Below are positions 58,914 to 64,000 of a stretch of 64,000 nt of DNA, piece after piece; position 1 is the first letter of the stretch, and the number at the start of each line of letters is the position of its first letter. Below the pieces are notes generated by a model, which was given only the letters and a program-made list of their open reading frames with translations, was not told the origin of the DNA and made no database searches. The translations under genes and the position numbers were made by a program. The stretch is from an uncultured Celeribacter sp. (GTDB lineage: Bacteria; Pseudomonadota; Alphaproteobacteria; Rhodobacterales; Rhodobacteraceae), in assembly GCF_963675965.1 (NCBI RefSeq), contig NZ_OY780935.1, positions 1,662,501 to 1,726,500 of the forward strand, read 5' to 3'.

Positions 58914-59384
58914 ATGGAAAAGATTCTCATGACCCGCTCGGGTCACACCGCCCTGAACGACGAACTGAAGCAACTCAAGTCCGTGGAACGTCCGGCCATC
59001 ATTCAGGCTATCGCCGAAGCGCGTGAGCTGGGCGATCTGTCGGAGAACGCGGAATATCATTCCGCGCGCGAAAAGCAGAGCTTTATCGAAGGCCGAATCA
59101 AGGAAATCGAAGGCCTGCTGTCGCTGGCCGAGGTCATCGACCCGAAAACCCTGTCCGGCGCCGTGAAGTTTTCCGCGACGGTCACGATCGTCGACGAAGA
59201 CACCGACGAAGAGAAGACCTTTCAGATCGTGGGCGAACAGGAAGCTGACATCGAAAACGGGCTGCTCAACATCAAATCGCCGCTGGCACGCGCCCTGATC
59301 GGCAAAGAGGAAGGCGACAGCGTGGAAGTGCGCACCCCGGGCGGTGAAAAGAGCTACGAAATCCTCAAGATCGCGTATATCTGA
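58914..59384 (+). CDS. greA: Transcription elongation factor GreA
   Basis: Rescues backtracked RNA polymerase by stimulating transcript cleavage, 156 residues. N-terminal coiled coil with the acidic tip (ELGDLSENAEYHSAREKQ, about 38-55) and the C-terminal FKBP-like domain (SPLARALIGKEEGDSVEVRTPGGE near 125-150). The start at 58914 (MEKILMTRSGHTALNDELKQL) fits family length; an upstream in-frame extension is leader. The leader contains the terminator at 58858-58894. Followed on the same strand by an uncharacterised membrane-protein gene. Confidence 0.96.
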   Translation: MEKILMTRSGHTALNDELKQLKSVERPAIIQAIAEARELGDLSENAEYHSAREKQSFIEGRIKEIEGLLSLAEVIDPKTLSGAVKFSATVTIVDEDTDEEKTFQIVGEQEADIENGLLNIKSPLARALIGKEEGDSVEVRTPGGEKSYEILKIAYI

Positions 59385-59410
59385 AACCAGCGGCGATCGT
59401 GGAGGCCCCT

Positions 59411-60424
59411 TTGGAAGACAAAGGTCCCAAGAAAATTGAACTCGGCGTGTATCAGCGCCCCGAGCCGGAACCGCGGATCACCGCGACCGAAATGACCGCT
59501 GCGGTTCTTTCGCTGCTTTGGCTCGCGCTCACCATCGGATATTTTCTGATCGCGGGCAGCGATGACGGCAGCGGCGACAGTTTTGACAGCATCCGGTTCG
59601 TGATGATTCTGATCGCGATCTTCATGCCTGTCGCGATGATCTGGGTCGGCGCCTTAGCAGTCCGGGCTTCGGTGACGATGCGGGCGGAAAGCCATCGTTT
59701 GCAGACCGCGATTTCCGCCATGCGCCAGTCTTATCTGGCGCAGCAGCATGGCGGCACTGCGGCCACGTCGGTTGAGAAGAAACTTGACGAAATCGCCGCG
59801 GCGCAACGCAAGACGGAAACGACGCTGGCCATGTTCACCTCGATCCGTCCGCAGGCCACCCCGGCGGAGGACAAGCTGGCGATCCCGGCCCCCGAGACCG
59901 TAGAAGAACAGGCCTCTCTCGCGCTTGGCACCCCGGCAGAGGCCCTGTCGCCACCGCTGTCGGTCGCCGATTTCATCAAGGCGATGAATTTCCCGGAGAC
60001 CGCCGAGGACAAGGAAGGCTTCCGCGCCCTGCGTCGGGCCCTGTCGGATCGCAAGGTCAGCCTGCTGGTCCATGCCGCGCAGGACATCCTGACGCTTCTG
60101 TCGCAAGACGGGATCTACATGGACGACCTGAAACCGGACCGCGCCAAACCAGAAGTCTGGCGCCGTTTCGCCAATGGCGAACGCGGGCACAGCATCGCGC
60201 CGCTGGGTGGCGTGCGTGACCGGTCTTCGCTGGCGCTGGCTGCGGGACGGATGAAACAGGATGCGATCTTCCGCGATGCGGTGCACCATTTCCTGCGCAA
60301 ATTCGACAAGACCTTTGCCGAATTCGAAAAAAGCGCAACGGATGAGGACATTGCCGCGCTGGCGGACACGCGGACTGCGCGCGCTTTCATGCTGCTCGGG
60401 CGCGTTACCGGCACCTTCGACTAA
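59411..60424 (+). CDS. Uncharacterised membrane protein conserved near greA
   Basis: 337 residues from TTG 59411, which has GGAGG 5 bases upstream; a GTG at 59399 is possible. Two N-terminal TM helices (about 29-47 and 63-86), then a cytoplasmic helical part (about 90-180) and a conserved C-terminal domain (roughly NFPETAEDKEGFRALRRALSDRKVSLLVHAAQDILTLL). No characterised family recognised. 26 bases after greA, likely co-transcribed. Confidence 0.75.
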   Translation: MEDKGPKKIELGVYQRPEPEPRITATEMTAAVLSLLWLALTIGYFLIAGSDDGSGDSFDSIRFVMILIAIFMPVAMIWVGALAVRASVTMRAESHRLQTAISAMRQSYLAQQHGGTAATSVEKKLDEIAAAQRKTETTLAMFTSIRPQATPAEDKLAIPAPETVEEQASLALGTPAEALSPPLSVADFIKAMNFPETAEDKEGFRALRRALSDRKVSLLVHAAQDILTLLSQDGIYMDDLKPDRAKPEVWRRFANGERGHSIAPLGGVRDRSSLALAAGRMKQDAIFRDAVHHFLRKFDKTFAEFEKSATDEDIAALADTRTARAFMLLGRVTGTFD

Positions 60425-60541
60425 CCCCTGCGGGGCGTCACGGGTGTTCATCCGTCGCGCCCCCCATATTCGCTCTTTCGAATTGGTTTTTGCGCCCGGC
60501 CTGCCTAAGGCTATCCTGACCTGCAACAAATGGCCTGATCG

Positions 60542-61258
60542 ATGTTTCGCTCTCCCGCTGCCCGACAATTTCTCAAAGGTATCAAAGACGGCTTGCCTTT
60601 CCATATCGTGCTATGGCCCTTCGCCGCCATTTTCGGTGCGATTGCCATGCAAGCCGGGCTTAACCTCGTTGAGGTCATGGGCATGTCGGTTCTGGTCATC
60701 GCCGGCTCGGCCCAGCTGGCCGCGCTGCAACTGATGTCAGACAATGCACCAACGCTGATCGTCATCGCCACGGCGCTGGCCGTCAATCTGCGCATGGGCA
60801 TGTATTCCGCCTCGATCACCCCGCATATCGGCAAATCCTCTCTGCTGACCCGCGCATTTGCCGCCTACATGCTTTACGATCAGCCCTATGCCCTCTCCAC
60901 GATCAAATTCGAGCAAGAGCCGGAACTGAGCGTGTCCGAAAAGCTGGGCTATTTCTTCGGCGTCGCCATTCCGCTGGGGATCGGCTGGTATATCATGACC
61001 TTCACCGGCGCTGTTCTGGGGGAGAAAATCCCGACCGACCTGGGCGTCGATTTCGCGGTGCCCATCACCTTTCTGGCAGTCGTAGCCCCGATGCTGAAAA
61101 CACTCGCGCATCTGGCCTCGGCGCTGACGTCGGTTGTGCTTGTGCTGCTGCTTGGCTTCATGCCTTTCGGATCGGGTCTTTTGGTGGCCGCCGCCGTTGC
61201 GCTCGTGGTCGGGGCGCAGGTGGAACTCTGGATGGAGAAACGAAAGGCCCGCACATGA
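60542..61258 (+). CDS. azlC: Branched-chain amino-acid exporter, large subunit AzlC
   Basis: LIV-E family membrane protein, 238 residues with about seven TM helices, the large partner of AzlD/BrnE in export of branched-chain amino acids. N-terminal FLKGIKDGLPFHIVLWPFAAIFGAIA with the family glycines; ATALAVNLRMGMYSASITPHIG near 75-97 is a conserved block. The stop overlaps azlD by 4 bases (ATGA at 61255-61258). The actual substrate is inferred. Confidence 0.92.
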   Translation: MFRSPAARQFLKGIKDGLPFHIVLWPFAAIFGAIAMQAGLNLVEVMGMSVLVIAGSAQLAALQLMSDNAPTLIVIATALAVNLRMGMYSASITPHIGKSSLLTRAFAAYMLYDQPYALSTIKFEQEPELSVSEKLGYFFGVAIPLGIGWYIMTFTGAVLGEKIPTDLGVDFAVPITFLAVVAPMLKTLAHLASALTSVVLVLLLGFMPFGSGLLVAAAVALVVGAQVELWMEKRKART

Positions 61259-61581
61259 TCGACATGAGCAGCACAGAAATCTGGATCATCATCGTGGCAA
61301 TGGCCATCGGGACCTTCCTGATCCGCTTTTCGTTCCTGGGTCTGGTGGGGGATCGACCGCTACCGGAATGGCTGCTGCGTCTGCTGCGCTACACGCCCGT
61401 TGCAGTGTTGCCCGCTGTCGTGGCCCCAATGCTTCTGGGCCCTGCGGCCCAAACCCATGACCCCTTGCGACTGATCAGTGCCACCGCCACCATCGTGGTC
61501 GGCGTCTGGACGCGTAATGTGCTTTGGGCAATCTTGACGGGGCTTGGGATCTTTTTCGGGGCGGGCGCGCTGCTGCAGTAA
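61255..61581 (+). CDS. azlD: Branched-chain amino-acid exporter, small subunit AzlD
   Basis: 108 residues, three to four TM helices, AzlD/BrnE-type partner of AzlC. Typical IRFSFLGLVGDRPLPEWLLRLLRYTPVAVLPAVVAPMLL segment near 22-60. Translationally coupled to azlC. Last gene of the pair. Confidence 0.93.
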   Translation: MIDMSSTEIWIIIVAMAIGTFLIRFSFLGLVGDRPLPEWLLRLLRYTPVAVLPAVVAPMLLGPAAQTHDPLRLISATATIVVGVWTRNVLWAILTGLGIFFGAGALLQ

Positions 61582-61626
61582 CCTGCAGCCCCAGCGTCCA
61601 CCCCGCGCCTCTCAGCGCGTTTTCGG

Positions 61627-62244
61627 TCAGTTCAGCAGCAGTGGCGGTGCCTGCACCAACCGCCCGTTGTCGTCGGGGCTGTCATCGTAGAACTTGCTTT
61701 CGGTGACACCCGGATGGCTGCCAAACCATTCCATCAGCTTTTTCGGAGACATGGTTTGCGGCGCATCAGCAAAGCCCGGCAGTTCGGCCAGAATGTCAGA
61801 CACGGCCACGGCGCAACGCGCCTTGGGAACTGCGCCATAGGCCTTGATCTTGGCCATGGCCAGTTCCGCCACCTCTGGGCTCACAACGATGGTCTGTTCG
61901 ACCACATGCCAGCTGATGCGCGCGTGATAGTCCTTGTAGAACTCAACAGCCGCGTCGCTCATGCCAAAGTGCACGTCATTCCGTTCCGGCAAATGCGGGT
62001 GATAAAAGGTCCCCGCCGGATCGAAAATCGCGCGCTCAGAGGGCGCATTGACCATCAGTGCGGCATGACCGCCCTTGCCCGAGCGGTTGTTGATCACGGT
62101 GAACAGCGTCAGCGCATAGGGCGAGCCTTTGACATAGTGCGACCGCGCCACTTCCGCATCAGAGGCCCATTTCGGCTCAGCAGGACCACAGGCGCTCAGG
62201 GCAAGCAGACCCAAGAGCCAAAGTACTCGATAAAAAATTCGCAA
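61627..62244 (-). CDS. Uncharacterised lipoprotein, possible cysteine-peptidase-like fold
   Basis: 205-residue precursor with lipobox LSAC (C19), so a lipoprotein. The mature part has a His in SGKGGHAALMV near 60, an IFDPAGTF segment and a Cys in ARCAVAVSDIL near 143, an order seen in circularly permuted NlpC/P60-like peptidases. This is only a pattern; the family is not certain. Convergent with azlD, upstream of the small oxidase subunit. Confidence 0.6.
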   Translation of the reverse strand: MRIFYRVLWLLGLLALSACGPAEPKWASDAEVARSHYVKGSPYALTLFTVINNRSGKGGHAALMVNAPSERAIFDPAGTFYHPHLPERNDVHFGMSDAAVEFYKDYHARISWHVVEQTIVVSPEVAELAMAKIKAYGAVPKARCAVAVSDILAELPGFADAPQTMSPKKLMEWFGSHPGVTESKFYDDSPDDNGRLVQAPPLLLN

Positions 62245-62269
62245 GATTTCCGGCTCCTCGCCCGATCTG

Positions 62270-62404
62270 TCAGCTATTGAATACGGCGAGGATAATCAGA
62301 ACGAAAACGGCGGCGCCAGCCACCCATGTCGACCATTTCAGGAAACCGTCAAAGGTCTTTTCCTGAACCGAAATATCCATGCTTCCGTGTTTATGTTCAG
62401 CCAT
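62270..62404 (-). CDS. aa3-type cytochrome c oxidase subunit IV
   Basis: 44 residues, MAEHKHGSMDISVQEKTFDGFLKWSTWVAGAAVFVLIILAVFNS: one TM helix (about 23-42), the bacterial subunit IV that packs against subunit I of the aa3 oxidase. Start 62404 gives the conserved N-terminus. Distant from other oxidase genes; the family match is clear. Confidence 0.9.
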   Translation of the reverse strand: MAEHKHGSMDISVQEKTFDGFLKWSTWVAGAAVFVLIILAVFNS

Positions 62405-62461
62405 CGTGCGTGTCCTTTTTGAAGGTCGTTGATCCTGAATTAGACGATTCAATGCGCCCTG

Positions 62462-62971
62462 TCACCCGTTCGATGCCCCATCGGCCTGTGCCGGTGGCGT
62501 GGCACTTTCCAGATCGGCCACCAACCGAAAGCCGATACGATTGGGGGCGACATCCGCCGGGGCCTGTTTCGGCAAGGCGCGCAGCATCACATTCAACTGC
62601 GTCACATGCTGAATAAGCTGGGTTTTCGTGCCAGTTTCATCCGCCCCATAGAACGTCACGATATCCGGATCGAAAAACCCGATCCCTTCGATCCGCATCA
62701 CCCCGGTGTCCGAACCGGCAAACCCCATGGCGATCTCATGGGCACTGTCGAGCTGTTCTTCGAAATTCTTGATGTAGAGGATCAGCCGCTCATAGGCCCA
62801 TTCGGCCTGGCTTTTGTCCTCAACTGGCTTCTTGGCGACCGATAACGGCAGCGGCTTTTGTTCCGCAGTTTGCGGGGCATCGGGATCGGCGTGGATCACC
62901 CGCGCGCAGGGCAGAGCCGCATTTTCATGGGCTTCGGCGGTGGTGCGAATTGGGTCGTCCTGTTCGGCCAT
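62462..62971 (-). CDS. DUF6173-like conserved protein
   Basis: 169 residues. Conserved core ERLILYIKNFEEQLDSAHEIAMGFAGSDTGVMRIEGIGFFDPDIVTFYG, matching what I recall of the Rhodobacterales DUF6173 family. N-terminal 45 and C-terminal 25 residues look disordered. No signal or TM. 15 bases after the MBL-fold gene, same strand, likely co-transcribed. Function unknown. Confidence 0.65.
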   Translation of the reverse strand: MAEQDDPIRTTAEAHENAALPCARVIHADPDAPQTAEQKPLPLSVAKKPVEDKSQAEWAYERLILYIKNFEEQLDSAHEIAMGFAGSDTGVMRIEGIGFFDPDIVTFYGADETGTKTQLIQHVTQLNVMLRALPKQAPADVAPNRIGFRLVADLESATPPAQADGASNG

Positions 62972-62986
62972 GCCGGTCTCCCGTCG

Positions 62987-64000
62987 TCAGTCTTTGGTCT
63001 GCCACAGGATAGCACCATCGTCCCTCTCATGACCGGTGACAAGCCCCAGCGCCTCCAGATGGCGACAATGCGCCATGGCTTCGACCATGGCCAAACCATA
63101 TTCCCCCGTCCCGATCCTGCGCCGGAACAGAACGTCGAAACAGTCGCAGGCAGTTCGGGGCGTTTGCAACGCCTCGGTCAGCCGTTTCAGACCGCGTTTG
63201 TGACTGTCGATCAACTGCCGCAGTCGGGCGGGCAAGCCGTGGTAGGGCAGCTTGTGACCGGTCAAAACCAGTTGATCATCACGCGCGTGGGGCACGAAAG
63301 CTTCGCAGGAGCGCAGCCACTCACCGACCGGATCAGCCATAGGTTCCGTGGCCGAAACGCCCAGATTGGGGGAAATCGCCCCGAGCAGCTGATCGCCCCC
63401 GATCACCAAAGCATCGTCCTGGCTCCAAAAGGTCGCATGTTCCGGCGCATGGCCATCGCCACAGCGCACATCCCAGTTGCGACCGCCAAAACAGATCGTG
63501 TCTCCGGCCTGCACACGGGTGTAGCCCAGCGGGATCGGGGCGACAGCATCGAGCGTGTTGAAAGGACGTTCCTGCGCGCGCTTTTCATAAACATCCGCCG
63601 CCATGCCACAGCTGCGCCAAAACTGCAGCATTTCCGGCGTCGGCGCTTCCTGCACATCGAGACGCAACATGCGGGCCATCAGATAGGCGGTGCGCGTCGT
63701 CACCAGCTCGGCACCATGGTCGGCCATGAACCAGCCCGCCAGTCCGATGTGATCCAGATGATGATGCGTGGCAATCACCCGCTGCACCGGCCGCCCGTTC
63801 AACGGCCCTGACAGCAAGCTGCCCCAAGCCGCGCGGGTCTGGGGGGTATCAAGCCCGGTGTCCACAATGGTCCAGCCGGGCCCGTCATCAAAAGCGTAGA
63901 TATTCACATGACCCAAAGGCTTGGGCATTGGCATGCGCGCCCACAGAACACCCTCTGCGATTTCGACCGCGCCCCCGGCCTCAGGTGGCGTAAAGGGGGT
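62987..64000 (-). CDS. Metallo-beta-lactamase-fold hydrolase, truncated by the window end
   Basis: The frame is open through base 64000, so the 5' end lies outside; at least 337 residues are visible. Metal site HHHLDH in VIATHHHLDHIGLAGW with further ligands in the GHAPEHATFW and ISPNLGVSATEPMADP regions; C-terminal DUF-like extension (LRQLIDSHKRGLKRL) seen in glyoxalase-II/RNase-Z-type MBL proteins. The upstream bases read VEIAEGVLWARMPMPKPLGHVNIY, the typical N-terminus. The reaction is not known; a hydrolase or lactonase is likely. Confidence 0.88.
   Translation of the reverse strand, partial: TPFTPPEAGGAVEIAEGVLWARMPMPKPLGHVNIYAFDDGPGWTIVDTGLDTPQTRAAWGSLLSGPLNGRPVQRVIATHHHLDHIGLAGWFMADHGAELVTTRTAYLMARMLRLDVQEAPTPEMLQFWRSCGMAADVYEKRAQERPFNTLDAVAPIPLGYTRVQAGDTICFGGRNWDVRCGDGHAPEHATFWSQDDALVIGGDQLLGAISPNLGVSATEPMADPVGEWLRSCEAFVPHARDDQLVLTGHKLPYHGLPARLRQLIDSHKRGLKRLTEALQTPRTACDCFDVLFRRRIGTGEYGLAMVEAMAHCRHLEALGLVTGHERDDGAILWQTKD

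Noticed and set aside
60425..60470. Imperfect hairpin after the greA-linked membrane gene
   Set aside because: GGGGCG/CGCCCC pairing is interrupted and no T-run follows; not called a terminator.

Overview
The window is an ordinary chromosomal stretch of a marine-type alphaproteobacterium, most probably Rhodobacteraceae (Roseobacter group). The evidence is high GC, a TrcR (DUF1013) gene, the ffs / rsgA / dnaX / ybaB / recR block, COQ9 beside rpsU, ftsE-ftsX-plsC, argH-lipoprotein-lysA, a TIGR02302 membrane protein, a small aa3-type cytochrome oxidase subunit IV, malyl-CoA lyase, phaA-phaB with PhaR-type operators, and ETF-ubiquinone oxidoreductase. I see no rRNA, tRNA, CRISPR array, transposase, prophage or plasmid gene. 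The one RNA gene is the small SRP RNA (about 5731-5830).

Layout. 1-3915: 3' end of cpdB, then an NMT1-type ABC importer (binding protein, ATPase, permease) behind a promoter that overlaps a perfect 13-bp inverted repeat. 3991-5686: a Prx6-type peroxiredoxin divergent from oxyR. 5698-9855: SRP RNA, rsgA, dnaX, ybaB, recR. 9938-16309: trcR, a secreted RNase T2, a Dps-like ferritin, a quinone oxidoreductase coupled to COQ9, rpsU, and a DEAD-box helicase. 16556-21205: an aldehyde dehydrogenase under a short GAF/Fis regulator, an Lrp-type regulator, mscL and a GST. 21289-28119: a minus-strand translation block (rpmI, rplT, pheS, pheT) downstream of pyk. Two accessory genes and an 18-codon pheT remnant lie between pheS and pheT.

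28256-31859 and on to 35154: an N-formylglutamate amidohydrolase-like gene, a tautomerase-like gene, DUF1244, a short acidic RTX-repeat protein, then a D-amino-acid cluster (class IV D-amino-acid transaminase, N-acetyl-D-Glu racemase dgcA, N-acetyltransferase dgcN) divergent from malyl-CoA lyase. 35243-47512: an AraC/GyrI regulator, accA, a PPOX-type flavoprotein, plsC-ftsX-ftsE, a zinc-ribbon membrane protein, TIGR02302, lysA, a small lipoprotein, argH and a TlpA-like thioredoxin. 47686-52972: an EAL protein, phaA and phaB, a DMT exporter, YdcH and an RNA/protein methyltransferase. 52969-64000: DUF2007, ispB, ispE, a TPR protein, ETF-QO, greA with a terminator in its leader, azlCD, a lipoprotein, the small oxidase subunit, a DUF6173-like protein, and a metallo-beta-lactamase-fold hydrolase cut by the window end.

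Functional themes. (1) D-amino acids: the transaminase can move amino groups from D-amino acids to 2-oxoglutarate, giving D-glutamate. DgcN would acetylate it and DgcA racemise it to N-acetyl-L-glutamate. (2) Carbon storage: phaA and phaB each carry a CTGC-N3/4-GCAG site upstream, the known PhaR operator pattern. (3) Lipid and quinone metabolism: accA, plsC, ispB, ispE, COQ9 and ETF-QO. (4) Oxidative stress: OxyR, Prx and Dps.

The least explained features are the pheS/pheT junction with its 44-bp perfect direct repeat, the Fis-type regulator that lacks the sigma-54 AAA+ domain but has a 20-bp dyad next to it, an OxyR without the resolving cysteine, and the terminator inside the greA leader.
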